DNA from: Polaromonas sp.
GTDB taxonomy: Bacteria > Pseudomonadota > Gammaproteobacteria > Burkholderiales > Burkholderiaceae_C
Length of the DNA stretch: 50,758 nucleotides
Direction of reading: 5' to 3'
NCBI GenBank assembly: GCA_021731285.1
Contig: JAKFXR010000033.1
Span: 1 to 50,758 of the forward strand
In this document: positions 17,224 through 27,755 of the stretch, in pieces
How positions within the stretch are numbered: position 1 is the stretch's first letter
Layout of the letters: every line of letters begins with the position of its first letter
Position numbers and translations under genes: made by a program
Notes under the pieces: model-generated
Database searches by the model: none
Told to the model about the DNA's origin: nothing
Seen by the model: the letters and a program-made list of their open reading frames with translations, nothing else

Positions 17224-17436
17224 AATCAGTCAAATTATGCCGCGAAAAAGCGACCGTCATCCAGCACCCCGGGCGCTTTCGGCCAAAACCTGCCGCCAGA
17301 CATGCCAAGGGATCCATTCCGTCCTGCTCCTGCGATGACATGACAAACGGGAACAGCCGGGCTAAGCTCGCCATGGCTTGCGCAGGAGTCGCGGGTCCGG
17401 CCCACAAATCCACTCGACCAACACCAAAGGATACCC

Positions 17437-18141
17437 ATGCTCTCACGTCGCCTTGCACTTCAGTCCCTGAGCGCTTTGTCTGCCACTGCGCTTGCCTCGG
17501 GTGCGCATGCGCAGGCCAGTTGCGCGGTGTTCACCTCCAAAACCCAAAGCGCCGTCACACCCGACGCTGCGCTGCAAATGCTCAAGGACGGCAACACCCG
17601 GTTTGTGGAGGGCCGCACGCGCAATTGCGACCTGCGTCAACAGATTCGTGACACCTCGACCCAGCAATCCCCGGTGGCGGTTGTGGTCGGCTGTATTGAC
17701 AGCCGGGTGCCGCCGGAATTGGTGTTTGACCAGCGCCTGGGCGATATTTTCGCCGCGCGTATTGCAGGCAATTTTGTCAATACTGACATTTTGGGAAGCC
17801 TGGAATTTGCGACCCGGCTGGCAGGCGCGAAACTGATTGTGGTGCTGGGCCACACCGAGTGCGGCGCCATCAAGGGCGCAGCCGACGACGCGAAACTGGG
17901 CAACCTCACGGCCATGCTGGGCAACATCCGCCCCTCCCTGGCCAAACTCAACTACAAGGGCGTACCCAGTTCAAAAGACAAGGTGCTGGTGCAACAACTG
18001 GCCGACCAGAATGCCAGGGACGCCGCCAGGATGATCATGGACAAGAGCGAGGTGATTGCCGCCCTGGTGAGGGAAGGCAAGGTCAAGATCGCTTCCGCCA
18101 TGCATGACATCGGCACCGGCAAGGTCAGCTGGTTCGCATAG
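17437..18141 (+). CDS. Exported beta-class carbonic anhydrase
   Basis: A 234-residue zinc enzyme interconverting CO2 and bicarbonate. The beta-class site is complete: Cys86, Asp88 and Arg90 in VGCIDSRVPPE, and His139 and Cys142 in LGHTECGAIKGA. The N-terminus MLSRRLALQSLSALSATALASGAHAQA looks like a twin-arginine-type export signal with an AHA-QA cleavage site, so the enzyme is probably periplasmic. AAAGGA lies 5 bases before the ATG. It stands alone on the plus strand between greA and carB. CarB uses bicarbonate, but an exported enzyme would supply it only indirectly. Confidence 0.93.
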   Translation: MLSRRLALQSLSALSATALASGAHAQASCAVFTSKTQSAVTPDAALQMLKDGNTRFVEGRTRNCDLRQQIRDTSTQQSPVAVVVGCIDSRVPPELVFDQRLGDIFAARIAGNFVNTDILGSLEFATRLAGAKLIVVLGHTECGAIKGAADDAKLGNLTAMLGNIRPSLAKLNYKGVPSSKDKVLVQQLADQNARDAARMIMDKSEVIAALVREGKVKIASAMHDIGTGKVSWFA

Positions 18142-18172
18142 ATGCCCTGAACCGGGTCCGATCACCCAGACC

Positions 18173-21100
18173 CTAGACCAGTTGGGCGTGCAATTCCTGG
18201 ATCGAATAGACACTCAGGTTGTCGAGGTATTTCATGCCCTCCACCGCCGCTTCTGCACCGGCAATGGTGGTGAAAGTGGTGACCCGGGCCAGCAAGGCAG
18301 AGGTGCGGATCTGGCGTGAATCGGCAATCGCATTGCGCCGCTCTTCCACGGTGTTGATGACCAGCACGATCTCGTTGTTCTTGATCATGTCGACCACGTG
18401 CGGACGGCCCTCGGTCACCTTGTTGACCACGCCGCAAGCAATGCCCGCTGCCGTAATGGCGGCGGCCGTTCCCTTGGTGGCGACCAGGTCGAATTTGAGG
18501 GCGACCAACGCACGAGCCACTTCCACGGCACGCGCTTTGTCGTTGTTCTTGACGGTCAGGAAAACCCTGCCCGATGTCGGCAGCTTGGTGCCGGCACCGA
18601 GTTGAGACTTCACAAAGGCCTCGCCAAAGGTCTTGCCCACACCCATGACTTCGCCGGTCGATTTCATCTCGGGGCCGAGGATCGTGTCCACACCGGGGAA
18701 CTTGACGAAGGGAAACACCGCTTCCTTGACGCTGAAGTACGGCGGTGTGACTTCCTTGCCTATGCCTTGCGAGGCCAGCGACTGGCCCACCATGCAGCGC
18801 GCCGCCACCTTGGCCAGCTGGATGCCGGTGGCCTTGCTGACAAAGGGCACGGTGCGGGAGGCGCGCGGATTGACTTCGAGCACGTAAATCACGTCCTGCC
18901 CATCCACATGCTGGATCGCAAACTGCACGTTCATCAGACCTACGACGTTCAGGGCTTGGGCCATGGCCGCCGTCTGGCGTTTGATTTCGGTGACCGTTTC
19001 AACACCCAGAGAATAAGGCGGCAGGGAACAGGCGGAGTCACCGCTGTGCACGCCGGCCTGCTCAATGTGTTCCATCACGCCGCCGATGAAGGTTTTGCCT
19101 TCCGCATCACGTATGCAATCGACATCACACTCGATCGCATCGTTCAGGAAGCGGTCCAGCAACACCGGCGAATCGTGGCTGACCTTGACGGCTTCACGCA
19201 TATAACGCTCGAGGTCGCGCTGCTCATGCACGATTTCCATGGCGCGGCCACCCAGCACATAACTTGGGCGCACCACCAAAGGGTAGCCCAGTGCCGCGGC
19301 TTTCTCCAGCGCTTCCGGCTCGGTGCGGGCAGTCGCATTGGGCGGCTGGCGCAACTTCAGCTCGTGAAGCAGCTTCTGGAAACGCTCGCGGTCTTCGGCT
19401 GCGTCAATCATGTCAGGCGAGGTGCCGATGATGGGCACGCCGTTTTTCTCGAGGTCCAGCGCCAGCTTCAAAGGCGTCTGGCCACCGTACTGGACGATCA
19501 CGCCCAAAGGCTTTTCCTTGTCAACGATTTCAAGCACGTCTTCCAGGGTCAGTGGCTCAAAATACAGGCGGTCGGAGGTGTCGTAGTCGGTAGACACGGT
19601 TTCCGGATTGCAGTTGACCATGATGGTCTCGTAACCATCCTCACGCATGGCGAGCGCAGCATGCACGCAGCAGTAGTCAAACTCGATGCCCTGGCCGATG
19701 CGGTTGGGACCGCCGCCCAGCACCATGATTTTTTTGTTGGCGGTAGGTGCGGCTTCACACTCGCTGCCCTCGGCCTCGTAGGTCGAGTACATGTAGGCGG
19801 TGTTGGTGGCGAACTCGGCCGCGCAGGTGTCGACACGCTTGTAAACAGGCCGTACGCCCAGCGCCCTGCGCTTGTCGCGAATGGCGGTGTCGGTGGTCTT
19901 GAGTTGCTTGGCCAGGCGGCGATCCGAAAAGCCTTTTTGCTTGAGGGTGCGCAAGGTGGCGGCGTCGATCTTGTCGAGCGTGGTGGTTTCCAGCTCCAGC
20001 TCGATCTTGACGATCTGCTCGATCTGCACCAGGAACCAGGGGTCAATTTTTGTGAGGGCAAACACTTCATCGACGCTCATGCCGAGGGCAAAGGCATCAC
20101 CGACATACCAGATCCGGTCCGGTCCGGGCGCGCCGAGTTCTTTCTCGAGCACCTCCCGGTCCTGGGTCTTCTCGTTCATGCCATCCACGCCGACTTCCAG
20201 GCCACGCAGGGCTTTCTGAAAGGACTCCTGGAAGGTGCGGCCCATGGCCATGACTTCACCGACCGACTTCATCTGCGTGGTCAGGCGCGAATCGGCCGCC
20301 GGAAATTTTTCAAAGGCAAAGCGCGGAATCTTGGTCACCACATAGTCAATGCTCGGCTCAAAGCTCGCCGGCGTCGCGCCGCCCGTGATGTCGTTACGCA
20401 GCTCATCCAGCGTGTAGCCGATGGCCAGCTTGGCCGCAACTTTGGCAATCGGAAAGCCCGTGGCCTTCGACGCCAGCGCCGAGGAACGCGACACGCGCGG
20501 GTTCATCTCGATCACCACCATGCGGCCATCCGCCGGGTTGATCGAAAACTGCACGTTGGAGCCTCCGGTATCAACGCCGATCTCGCGCAGCACGGCCAGA
20601 GATGCATTGCGCAGGATCTGGTATTCCTTGTCGGTCAGGGTCTGGGCCGGTGCCACCGTGATCGAGTCGCCGGTGTGCACACCCATGGGGTCCAGGTTTT
20701 CAATCGAGCAGACGATGATGCAGTTGTCGGCCTTGTCGCGGACCACTTCCATCTCGTACTCTTTCCAGCCGAGCAGCGATTCTTCAATCAGCAACTCGTT
20801 GGTCGGAGAGGCTTCCAGGCCGCGCTTGCAGATGACTTCGAACTCTTCCGAGTTGTAGGCAATGCCGCCACCGGTGCCGCCCAGGGTGAAGCTGGGGCGG
20901 ATCACGGTCGGGAAACCCAGCGTCTTCTGCACGGTCCAGGCTTCTTCCATGCTGTGGGCAATGCCCGAGCGCGCCGATCCGAGGCCGATCTTGGTCATCG
21001 CGTCCTTGAACTTCAGGCGGTCTTCCGCCTTGTCGATCGCTTCGGGCGTGGCGCCTATCAGCTCGACCTTGTATTTGTCGAGTACGCCGTTGTGCCAGAG

Positions 21101-21403
21101 GTCCAGCGCGCAGTTGAGCGCGGTCTGGCCACCCATGGTCGGCAGGATCGCATCGGGGCGCTCTTTGGCGATGATTTTTTCGACCGTCTGCCAGGTAATG
21201 GGCTCGATGTAGGTGACGTCGGCCGTGGCCGGGTCGGTCATGATGGTCGCCGGGTTGCTGTTGATCAGGATGACCTTGTAGCCTTCCTCACGCAAGGCCT
21301 TGCACGCCTGCACGCCGGAGTAATCGAACTCGCAGGCCTGGCCAATGATGATGGGCCCGGCGCCTATGATGAGGACGCTTTTGATGTCTGTGCGTTTAGG
21401 CAT
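18173..21403 (-). CDS. carB: Carbamoyl-phosphate synthase large subunit
   Basis: CarB makes carbamoyl phosphate from bicarbonate, two ATP and the ammonia delivered by CarA, for pyrimidines and arginine. The 1076-residue protein has the duplicated ATP-grasp halves: the first starts [22 protein letters not shown] and the second has [18 protein letters not shown] near 570; each carries the MNPR/VNPR motif ([26 protein letters not shown]). A C-terminal MGS-like allosteric domain (about 940 on) is the usual site for UMP and ornithine control. The ATG overlaps the carA TAA by one base (TAATG), so translation is coupled. Confidence 0.98.
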   Translation of the reverse strand: MPKRTDIKSVLIIGAGPIIIGQACEFDYSGVQACKALREEGYKVILINSNPATIMTDPATADVTYIEPITWQTVEKIIAKERPDAILPTMGGQTALNCALDLWHNGVLDKYKVELIGATPEAIDKAEDRLKFKDAMTKIGLGSARSGIAHSMEEAWTVQKTLGFPTVIRPSFTLGGTGGGIAYNSEEFEVICKRGLEASPTNELLIEESLLGWKEYEMEVVRDKADNCIIVCSIENLDPMGVHTGDSITVAPAQTLTDKEYQILRNASLAVLREIGVDTGGSNVQFSINPADGRMVVIEMNPRVSRSSALASKATGFPIAKVAAKLAIGYTLDELRNDITGGATPASFEPSIDYVVTKIPRFAFEKFPAADSRLTTQMKSVGEVMAMGRTFQESFQKALRGLEVGVDGMNEKTQDREVLEKELGAPGPDRIWYVGDAFALGMSVDEVFALTKIDPWFLVQIEQIVKIELELETTTLDKIDAATLRTLKQKGFSDRRLAKQLKTTDTAIRDKRRALGVRPVYKRVDTCAAEFATNTAYMYSTYEAEGSECEAAPTANKKIMVLGGGPNRIGQGIEFDYCCVHAALAMREDGYETIMVNCNPETVSTDYDTSDRLYFEPLTLEDVLEIVDKEKPLGVIVQYGGQTPLKLALDLEKNGVPIIGTSPDMIDAAEDRERFQKLLHELKLRQPPNATARTEPEALEKAAALGYPLVVRPSYVLGGRAMEIVHEQRDLERYMREAVKVSHDSPVLLDRFLNDAIECDVDCIRDAEGKTFIGGVMEHIEQAGVHSGDSACSLPPYSLGVETVTEIKRQTAAMAQALNVVGLMNVQFAIQHVDGQDVIYVLEVNPRASRTVPFVSKATGIQLAKVAARCMVGQSLASQGIGKEVTPPYFSVKEAVFPFVKFPGVDTILGPEMKSTGEVMGVGKTFGEAFVKSQLGAGTKLPTSGRVFLTVKNNDKARAVEVARALVALKFDLVATKGTAAAITAAGIACGVVNKVTEGRPHVVDMIKNNEIVLVINTVEERRNAIADSRQIRTSALLARVTTFTTIAGAEAAVEGMKYLDNLSVYSIQELHAQLV

Positions 21404-22587
21404 TATTTTTTCCCTCCATGCTGTTCCATGAGGGTGGTGAAACGATCAAACAAATACGAAATGTCGTGCGGGCCGGGTGAGGCTTCCGGGTGGCCCTGGA
21501 AGCAGAAGGCCGGCTTGTCGGTTCGGGCCAAACCCTGCAACGTGCCGTCAAACAGGCTGATGTGGGTGGGACGCAGGTTCGCCGGCATGGTTTTTTCATC
21601 GACCGCAAAACCGTGGTTCTGGCTGGTGATGCTGACGCGGCCGTTGTCCAGGTCTTTCACCGGGTGATTCGCGCCGTGGTGGCCAAATTTCATCTTGAAG
21701 GTTTTTGCACCGCTGGCCAAGGCCATGATCTGGTGGCCCAGGCAAATGCCGAAGGTCGGGATACCGGTCTCAATCAATTCCCGAGTTGCCGCAATCGCGT
21801 AGTCGCACGGCTCGGGATCACCCGGACCATTGGCCAGAAAAATGCCATCGGGCTGGAGCTTGAGCACATCGGCGGCGCTTGTCTGGGCCGGGACCACCGT
21901 GATACGGGCACCGCGCTCGGCCATCATGCGCAGGATGTTTTTCTTGACGCCAAAGTCAAAGGCAACCACATGAAACCTGGGCGTGATCTGGACGCCATAG
22001 CCCGAGCCGAGCTTCCACTCGGTCTGGCTCCAGGAGTAGGTCTGCTTGACGGAGACGACCTTGGCCAGATCAAGCCCGCTCATGCTGGGCGCAGCCTTGG
22101 CGGCGGCCACCGCCTTGTCTTTGGCAGACTGGCTGATCTCCTCGCCAGCAGCCAGCGCCAGGATACAGCCGTTTTGCGCGCCCCTGGTGCGCAGGTGGCG
22201 CGTGAGTTGCCGGGTATCGATGCCTGCGATCGCCACCGTGTTTTCCTTGACCAGATACTCCGACAAGGTCATGGTCATGCGGAAGTTGGACGCCATCAGC
22301 GGCAAGTCCTTGATGATCAGGCCCGCCGCATGGACTTTTTCAGCCTCCACGTCCTCGGAACTGACGCCGTAGTTGCCGATGTGCGGGTACGTGAGGGTGA
22401 CGATCTGCTGGCAGTAGCTCGGGTCGGTCAGGATTTCCTGGTAGCCGGTCATGGCGGTGTTGAACACCACCTCGCCGACGGTGGAACCTGCGGCGCCTAT
22501 GGAGTTGCCGATAAAGACCGTGCCGTCTGCGAGCGCCAGGATGGCGTGAGGGCTTCTTCTTGATGTTCCCTGTAGAGACAAAAGCAC
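21403..22587 (-). CDS. carA: Carbamoyl-phosphate synthase small subunit (glutaminase)
   Basis: CarA hydrolyses glutamine and channels ammonia to CarB. I chose the GTG at 22587: CCGGAGAA lies 6 bases before it and it gives 394 residues, matching the usual ~380; the frame is open to 22791 but that extension has no family match. The N-terminal half has the typical [21 protein letters not shown]; the C-terminal class I amidotransferase has [15 protein letters not shown] (nucleophile Cys) and the [11 protein letters not shown] triad region. A perfect TATAAT lies at 22721-22726 on this strand. Confidence 0.97.
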   Translation of the reverse strand: MLLSLQGTSRRSPHAILALADGTVFIGNSIGAAGSTVGEVVFNTAMTGYQEILTDPSYCQQIVTLTYPHIGNYGVSSEDVEAEKVHAAGLIIKDLPLMASNFRMTMTLSEYLVKENTVAIAGIDTRQLTRHLRTRGAQNGCILALAAGEEISQSAKDKAVAAAKAAPSMSGLDLAKVVSVKQTYSWSQTEWKLGSGYGVQITPRFHVVAFDFGVKKNILRMMAERGARITVVPAQTSAADVLKLQPDGIFLANGPGDPEPCDYAIAATRELIETGIPTFGICLGHQIMALASGAKTFKMKFGHHGANHPVKDLDNGRVSITSQNHGFAVDEKTMPANLRPTHISLFDGTLQGLARTDKPAFCFQGHPEASPGPHDISYLFDRFTTLMEQHGGKK

Positions 22588-22720
22588 TGGGTTCTCCGGA
22601 TGGGTTACGGTTCGCCCAAGCGTGCACAAGAAACGTCTCGGTAAGACTCTTGCGGGTTGCTTTTGTGAGGGGGTTGGCTTTGTATGCGCTCGGGCGAAGC
22701 TGTGTTTTGAAAAGCCCCTG

Positions 22721-22726
22721 ATTATA
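22721..22726 (-). promoter_or_regulatory. Candidate -10 box of the carAB promoter
   Basis: TATAAT on the minus strand, about 130 bp before the carA start. No good -35 hexamer stands 16-18 bp upstream, so an activator or a different start cannot be excluded. Confidence 0.45.
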
Positions 22727-22796
22727 GCTTGAGACAGGCGTGGGCCCGCTCCCAAAGGGTCTGTCGCCCCAGCCATCACACGCCGCCCCAATCCCT

Positions 22797-22806
22797 GGTG
22801 ATCACC
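22797..22806. promoter_or_regulatory. Palindrome GGTGATCACC just before chaA
   Basis: A perfect 10-bp palindrome that ends 8 bp before the chosen chaA ATG. It could be an operator or form a weak hairpin that masks initiation; it may also be chance. Confidence 0.25.
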
Positions 22807-22814
22807 GGGCTATC

Positions 22815-23912
22815 ATGAATCCAATGCCACGTTCTTCTGCCCTTCCCCTCTGGTCTCTCCTCGCGCCGCTTGTCGGTTGGGTGCTGCTGTGCAGCATGTG
22901 GCTGTGGGGCGGTTCCGGGGGACTTTTTGTCGCCCTGCTCGCAACCGGCATGCTGGCTTGTGTGCTGGCTGCCGTACACCATGCGGAGGTGATCGCGCAC
23001 CGGGTCGGTGAGCCTTACGGCACCCTGGTCCTGGCCGTCGCGGTGACCGTGATCGAGGTGGCCCTGATCGTTTCGCTGATGCTCACAGGTGGCCCCGCTA
23101 CCACCGCGCTGGCCCGTGACACCGTGTTTGCCGCCGTGATGATCATTCTCAACGGCATGGTGGGCCTGTGCATGCTGGTCGGTGGAAGCCGCTTCGGAGA
23201 GCAGCGTTTCGGACTGTATGGCGTCAGCGCCTCACTGGCCACGCTGGCGGCCATTGCGGTGCTCACACTGGTGCTGCCCAACTACACCACCACAGTGGCC
23301 GGGCCTTTCTACAGTGTCGGCCAACTCGGATTTATTGCGGTGGTGTCGCTGGCGCTGTACGGCACTTTTGTACTGGTGCAAACCGTGCGGCACCGCGACT
23401 ACTTTTTGCCCGCCCAAGGCACCGCGGATGAAGACGCCCATGCCGAACCACCCAGCGTCCGGGTCGCCCTGGCCAGTCTGGGCCTGCTGCTGGCTTGCCT
23501 GGCTGCCGTGGTGCTGCTGGCCAAGTCGCTGGCGCCGGCCATAGAAGCTGCGGTGCTGCGGGCCGGTGCGCCGCTGGCGGTGGTTGGCGTCATCATCGCT
23601 GCCGTGGTGCTGTTGCCGGAGGGCGTGGCCGCGTTGCGGGCGGCGCGGGCCAACCGGCTGCAGACCAGCCTCAATCTGGCCCTTGGCTCGGCCCTGGCCA
23701 GCATAGGCCTGACGATTCCCGCTGTGGCGATTGTCTCCATCGCCACCGGCTGGACACTCACGCTCGGGCTGGACGCCAAGTCCTCGATTTTGCTGATGCT
23801 GTCGCTGCTGGTCGCCACCCTGTCCCTGGGCACCGGCCGCACCACCGTGCTGCAAGGCGTCGTGCACCTGGTCATTTTTGCGACCTACCTGTTCACCACG
23901 CTGTTTCCTTAG
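22815..23912 (+). CDS. chaA: ChaA-like Ca2+(Na+)/H+ antiporter
   Basis: A 365-residue inner-membrane transporter of the cation/Ca2+ exchanger superfamily with ten to eleven hydrophobic segments. The two inverted alpha-repeat motifs with ion-binding acidic residues are clear: LVLAVAVTVIEVALI (N half) and VVLLPEGVAALRAARANRLQTSLNLALGSALASIG (C half, broken here as LLPEGVAALRAARANR then LNLALGSALASIGLTIP). The ATG at 22815 starts directly before the first segment; the frame is open upstream to 22740. It is divergent from carA and convergent with the next gene (16-bp gap). The family exports Ca2+, Na+ or K+ at high pH; the true substrate is not readable. Confidence 0.88.
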   Translation: MNPMPRSSALPLWSLLAPLVGWVLLCSMWLWGGSGGLFVALLATGMLACVLAAVHHAEVIAHRVGEPYGTLVLAVAVTVIEVALIVSLMLTGGPATTALARDTVFAAVMIILNGMVGLCMLVGGSRFGEQRFGLYGVSASLATLAAIAVLTLVLPNYTTTVAGPFYSVGQLGFIAVVSLALYGTFVLVQTVRHRDYFLPAQGTADEDAHAEPPSVRVALASLGLLLACLAAVVLLAKSLAPAIEAAVLRAGAPLAVVGVIIAAVVLLPEGVAALRAARANRLQTSLNLALGSALASIGLTIPAVAIVSIATGWTLTLGLDAKSSILLMLSLLVATLSLGTGRTTVLQGVVHLVIFATYLFTTLFP

Positions 23913-23928
23913 TTGGCTGCCTTACCGT

Positions 23929-24708
23929 CTATGCTGCCAGCCGCAAGGAACTGGCGTAGAGGCAGATCGCCGCGGCAGCAGCGACATTGAGGGACTCCTC
24001 GCCGCCCGGCTGATCGATGCGAACCTGAAGGCTGGACCTGGACATCAAACTCTGGCCCACCCCCTGCCCTTCGTGTCCCATGGCCCAGGCACACGGCATG
24101 GGAAGGACCTGCTGGTGCAAAAAGCTGCCCTGGTGCGAACTGGTCACGATGATGGGCACTTTCAGGTCATCCAGAGCGTCGGGCTCCACCCCTTCGATCA
24201 GGCTCAGGGACAAATGCGCCCCCATGCCGGCGCGCAGCACCTTGGGCGACCACAAGGCGGCGCTTCCCTTGAGCGCAATCACCTGACCAAAACCAAAGGC
24301 GGCAGCGCTGCGCAATATGGAGCCGACGTTCCCTGCGTCCTGCACCCGGTCGAGAATGACCGAGGCCGCGCCAGGGGCCAGCACGGCGGGCGCAGGCATG
24401 TCCAGGACAAAACCCATCCGTGCGGGAGACTCCAGTCCGCTGATGTCCGCAAAAAAGAGGTCGGAAATGACTATGTTTTTAATAGCACACTGCGTCCATT
24501 CGGCGGGAGTCAAAGGCCAAAATGACTCAGAAAAAACAGCGATCGCGGGTTTGACGCCACGCGCCAGAGCGGCCCTGCACAAATGATCCCCCTCCAGCCA
24601 GATGCGTCCCTGTTTGCGGTAGGCCGTGCTGTCTTGTGACAGCTTGCGCAAGTCCTTGAGCAGGGCATTGTCGCGCGACGTGACGAATACCGGCGGTGCC
24701 CCGCTCAA
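23929..24708 (-). CDS. SpoU/TrmH-family RNA 2'-O-ribose methyltransferase
   Basis: A 259-residue SPOUT enzyme that methylates a ribose 2'-OH with S-adenosylmethionine. An N-terminal substrate-binding domain (about 1-100) precedes the knotted catalytic domain with motif 1 [20 protein letters not shown] (Asn and Arg), motif 2 AMGHEGQGV and motif 3 [15 protein letters not shown]. These show the fold but not whether rRNA or tRNA is the target; 23S rRNA is usual for this length and place. Its start overlaps the rnhB stop by 4 bp. It carries a 17-bp interspersed element read as CAIKNIV. Confidence 0.9.
   Translation of the reverse strand: MSGAPPVFVTSRDNALLKDLRKLSQDSTAYRKQGRIWLEGDHLCRAALARGVKPAIAVFSESFWPLTPAEWTQCAIKNIVISDLFFADISGLESPARMGFVLDMPAPAVLAPGAASVILDRVQDAGNVGSILRSAAAFGFGQVIALKGSAALWSPKVLRAGMGAHLSLSLIEGVEPDALDDLKVPIIVTSSHQGSFLHQQVLPMPCAWAMGHEGQGVGQSLMSRSSLQVRIDQPGGEESLNVAAAAAICLYASSLRLAA
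24470..24486 (+). repeat. 17-bp interspersed element in the RNA methyltransferase gene
   Basis: ACTATGTTTTTAATAGC, read on the minus strand as AIKNIV. Confidence 0.7.
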
Positions 24709-25322
24709 CGCAGCACCTCGGCTACCGGACTGAAGGAACGGCGGTGCTGGGGGCAGGCGCCGTGTTCCCGCAGTGCAGCCAGGTGCTCCGCCGTGCCATA
24801 GCCCTTGTGGCCAGCGAAGCCGTACTGGGGATACTCAAGGTGGAACTGCTCGCACCAGCGGTCGCGATGTACCTTGGCAAGAATGGAAGCGGCGGAGATG
24901 GAGGGCACCAGCGCGTCGCCCTTGACGATGGCCTCGGCCAGAATGTTGAGGACAGGCAGACGGTTGCCGTCAACCAGTACCTTGACAGGCTTGAGCCGCA
25001 GACCTTCGACTGCACGTCGCATGGCGAGCATGGTGGCCTGCAGAATATTGAGCGTATCGATTTCCTCTGCGGTAGCCAGCGCAATCGAGCAACAGAGCGC
25101 CTTGGCCCGAATTTCGTCATACAGCTTTTCGCGTCGCGATGCGGTCAGGATTTTGGAGTCCGCCAGTCCTTTGATGGGGTGGAGATCGTCCAGAATGACG
25201 GCAGCCGCAACCACTGGCCCCATCAGGGGTCCACGGCCAGCCTCGTCCACCCCCGCCCACAAGCCCGGCGTGTCCCAGGACAGGGTGACCTGTTCAGCTT
25301 TCAAGAATTTTCTGGATGGCAT
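24705..25322 (-). CDS. rnhB: Ribonuclease HII
   Basis: RNase HII cuts the RNA strand of RNA-DNA hybrids and starts removal of misincorporated ribonucleotides. The 205-residue protein shows the metal-binding DEDD set: Asp26 and Glu27 in [15 protein letters not shown], Asp118 in VLVDGN and Asp136 in [18 protein letters not shown]. The ATG at 25322 lies 29 bp inside lpxB; no later ATG precedes the active site, so the overlap is real. It closes the lipid A block lpxD-fabZ-lpxA-lpxB-rnhB, an order common in proteobacteria. Confidence 0.97.
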   Translation of the reverse strand: MPSRKFLKAEQVTLSWDTPGLWAGVDEAGRGPLMGPVVAAAVILDDLHPIKGLADSKILTASRREKLYDEIRAKALCCSIALATAEEIDTLNILQATMLAMRRAVEGLRLKPVKVLVDGNRLPVLNILAEAIVKGDALVPSISAASILAKVHRDRWCEQFHLEYPQYGFAGHKGYGTAEHLAALREHGACPQHRRSFSPVAEVLR

Positions 25323-26493
25323 CGGTCGCTATTTTCGCGGTATCTCGCCGGAGTTCTTCATGCAATCCTGTAAATCGCTGTTCAACTGCGACAATTTTTT
25401 CAGGTTCCGAGATTTTGGCATCTATCCACTGCAGCACCGCATGAGCCAGCGCCTGAGGTGTGGCAGCCTCCTGCAGCAACTCGGGTACGACAAAATCGCG
25501 GCACAGGATATTGGGAAGCCCCACCCAGGGTTGCAGCTTTTTACGCTGCATGATCTGCCAGGAGAGCCAGTTCATGTTGTAGGCGATGACCATCGGCCGC
25601 TTGAACAATGCAGCCTCCAGCGTTGCAGTGCCACTGGCAATCAAGGTGAGGTCGCAAGCCGCCAACACCGCATGGGATTGCCCGGCGACGATCTGCACAA
25701 CATCCTGCAGACCTGCATTGCACGCCGCTTCTTCAATTGATTCGCGCAAGGCAGGCAGCGCAGGAACTATGATTTTGATAGCACGATGTGCCCGTCGGAC
25801 AAGGGCAGATGCTTCAAAAAACCTTGAAGCCAGATACTGAATCTCGGAACGCCGGCTTCCCGGCAAGACCGCCAGCACCAGATCGTCCGGGCGCAAACCA
25901 AGCGCCTGTCGCGCGGCAGCCTTGTCAGGCTGCATCGGGATCACGCTGGCCAAGGGGTGACCGACATAGGTCGCGTCAATGCCGTGGCGGGACAGCAGCT
26001 CAGGCTCGAACGGGAAGATGCACAGCACGTGGTCTACGCTGCGCCGTATCTTGGCGACCCGATCAGCCCGCCACGCCCAGACGGAGGGGCTTACAAAATG
26101 CACCGTCTTGATGCCGGCAGCCTTCAGGCCAGCTTCCAGGTCAAGGTTGAAATCAGGCGCATCAACGCCTATGAACATGTCGGGGCGCTGTAGCAGCAGC
26201 TTTTGCTTGAGATCCTTGCGGATACCGACAATTTCACGGTAGTGCCGCAGCACCTCGACATAACCGCGCACTGCCAGCTTTTCGCTGGCCCACCAGCGCT
26301 CAAACCCGCGCGCCTCCATCTGGGGGCCGCCTATGCCTCCTGCCCTCAGCTCCGGCCATCGCTCACGCATGCCATCAAGAAGCAAACCCGCCAGCAGGTC
26401 GCCGGACGTTTCGCCGGCAACGATGCCAAACCAAGGAGCACGCTCAGTCCCAGTCACTCCACGGGCCTGCAGAGTGCCGGTTTCCCCCGACAT
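25294..26493 (-). CDS. lpxB: Lipid A disaccharide synthase
   Basis: LpxB joins UDP-diacylglucosamine and lipid X to the beta-1,6 disaccharide precursor of lipid A, at the inner face of the membrane. The 399-residue GT19 protein has the N-terminal [31 protein letters not shown], the nucleotide-binding LPGSRRSEI and the C-terminal [10 protein letters not shown] plus GLPNIL. It begins 6 bp after lpxA. The segment [10 protein letters not shown] is encoded by a 17-bp interspersed element. Confidence 0.97.
   Translation of the reverse strand: MSGETGTLQARGVTGTERAPWFGIVAGETSGDLLAGLLLDGMRERWPELRAGGIGGPQMEARGFERWWASEKLAVRGYVEVLRHYREIVGIRKDLKQKLLLQRPDMFIGVDAPDFNLDLEAGLKAAGIKTVHFVSPSVWAWRADRVAKIRRSVDHVLCIFPFEPELLSRHGIDATYVGHPLASVIPMQPDKAAARQALGLRPDDLVLAVLPGSRRSEIQYLASRFFEASALVRRAHRAIKIIVPALPALRESIEEAACNAGLQDVVQIVAGQSHAVLAACDLTLIASGTATLEAALFKRPMVIAYNMNWLSWQIMQRKKLQPWVGLPNILCRDFVVPELLQEAATPQALAHAVLQWIDAKISEPEKIVAVEQRFTGLHEELRRDTAKIATDAIQKILES
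25766..25782 (+). repeat. 17-bp interspersed element in lpxB
   Basis: ACTATGATTTTGATAGC, read on the minus strand as AIKIIV, which coincides with a beta-strand of the GT-B fold. Confidence 0.75.
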
Positions 26494-26499
26494 GGCAAG

Positions 26500-27294
26500 C
26501 TACCTGACAATGCCGCGTTGCGGCGAGGTGTTGGCCAGAAATGACGACATCATCTGGATATCGGGCTCAGCTTCAGGGTGTCCGGGTGCGAGTTCGCTGA
26601 TACGCATTCTCGCCTGGTCCAGCGTCAGTCCTTCCCGGTACAAGGCCTTGTGCATGCCTTTGACTGCAGCGATGCGCTCAGGGGAAAACCCGCGACGACG
26701 CAAACCCTCGAAGTTCATCGAACGCGCCTCGGCGGGTTGCCCCTGACACATCACAAACGGCGGCAAATCCGCAAACAGCAGGGAACACATGGAAGTCATG
26801 CTGTGCGCACCCAGCCGTACAAACTGATGCACGACGGTGAAGCCCCCGAGAATCACCCAGTCGCCCACATGCACATGTCCGGCCAACTGGGAATTGTTGG
26901 CGAAGATGGTGTGATTGCCAACAGCACAATCGTGCGCAAGATGCACGTAAGCCATGATCCAGTTGTCGTCACCAACGCGGGTAACACCGCTGTCTCCCGG
27001 CGAACCGATGTTGAAAGTGCAAAACTCCCTGATGGTGTTGCGGTCACCAATCTGCAGCTCACAGGGCTCACCGGCGTATTTTTTGTCCTGCGGAATCGCC
27101 CCGAGGGAGTTGAACTGGAAAATCCGGTTGTCGCGCCCAATGGTGGTGTGGCCTTCGATCACACAGTGCGCACCTATCGTTGTTCCCTGTCCCACCTTGA
27201 CATGCGGTCCAATGACCGTGTAGGGGCCGACGCTGACACTGCCATCAAGCTGAGCCCTGGCATCAACGATGGCTGTTGGATGAATTCCTGTCAC
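26500..27294 (-). CDS. lpxA: UDP-N-acetylglucosamine acyltransferase
   Basis: LpxA catalyses the first step of lipid A synthesis, acylating UDP-GlcNAc from acyl-ACP. I chose the GTG at 27294 ([16 protein letters not shown]); it gives 264 residues as in the family, with GGGA-like bases 7 upstream, whereas the longer frame to 27357 has no homologous sequence and overlaps fabZ. Left-handed beta-helix hexapeptides fill residues 1-185; the catalytic His pair is His118 and His121 in [12 protein letters not shown]. It lies between fabZ and lpxB. Confidence 0.96.
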   Translation of the reverse strand: MTGIHPTAIVDARAQLDGSVSVGPYTVIGPHVKVGQGTTIGAHCVIEGHTTIGRDNRIFQFNSLGAIPQDKKYAGEPCELQIGDRNTIREFCTFNIGSPGDSGVTRVGDDNWIMAYVHLAHDCAVGNHTIFANNSQLAGHVHVGDWVILGGFTVVHQFVRLGAHSMTSMCSLLFADLPPFVMCQGQPAEARSMNFEGLRRRGFSPERIAAVKGMHKALYREGLTLDQARMRISELAPGHPEAEPDIQMMSSFLANTSPQRGIVR

Positions 27295-27314
27295 AACAAA
27301 TCCCGGCAATGCGA

Positions 27315-27755
27315 TCAGGCGATGGTGCGCATGGTGCACATCAGTTCGGCCTCGCAAACCATGTTGTCAGCCACGTGAGCCACGCCCTTGAACTTGAAAA
27401 CACCGGCTTTGAGGCGATCAAGCGTCACCTCCATGATCAGCTGGTCGCCGGGCTCCACAGGCCGCTTGAAGCGGGCGGCGTCAATGCCGGCAAAGTAGTA
27501 AACGGTTTTGTCATCCGGCGTCACGCCCTGCATGTCAAAAGCCAGCAAGGCCGCAGCCTGGGCCATGGCCTCAAGCATGAGCACCCCCGGCATCACCGGG
27601 CGATGAGGAAAGTGCCCGGTGAAAAAGGGTTCATTCATCGTGACATTTTTCAAGGCCTTGATGCGCTTGCCCTTTTCCAGCTCCAGTACGCGGTCAACCA
27701 GAAGGAAGGGGTAGCGATGTGGCAGCTTTTTGAGGATTTGGTGAATGTCCATCAT
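27315..27755 (-). CDS. fabZ: 3-hydroxyacyl-ACP dehydratase
   Basis: FabZ dehydrates beta-hydroxyacyl-ACP in fatty acid elongation and competes with LpxA and LpxD for hydroxyacyl chains, which explains its place among them. The 146 residues show the hot-dog fold and active site [20 protein letters not shown], with His48 and Glu62. Its start overlaps the lpxD stop by 4 bp. Confidence 0.98.
   Translation of the reverse strand: MMDIHQILKKLPHRYPFLLVDRVLELEKGKRIKALKNVTMNEPFFTGHFPHRPVMPGVLMLEAMAQAAALLAFDMQGVTPDDKTVYYFAGIDAARFKRPVEPGDQLIMEVTLDRLKAGVFKFKGVAHVADNMVCEAELMCTMRTIA

Noticed and set aside
18398..21667. 1089-codon open frame opposite carAB
   Set aside because: It is the mirror of carB codon bias in GC-rich DNA; carB is a full match to its family and the antisense product has no recognisable domain.
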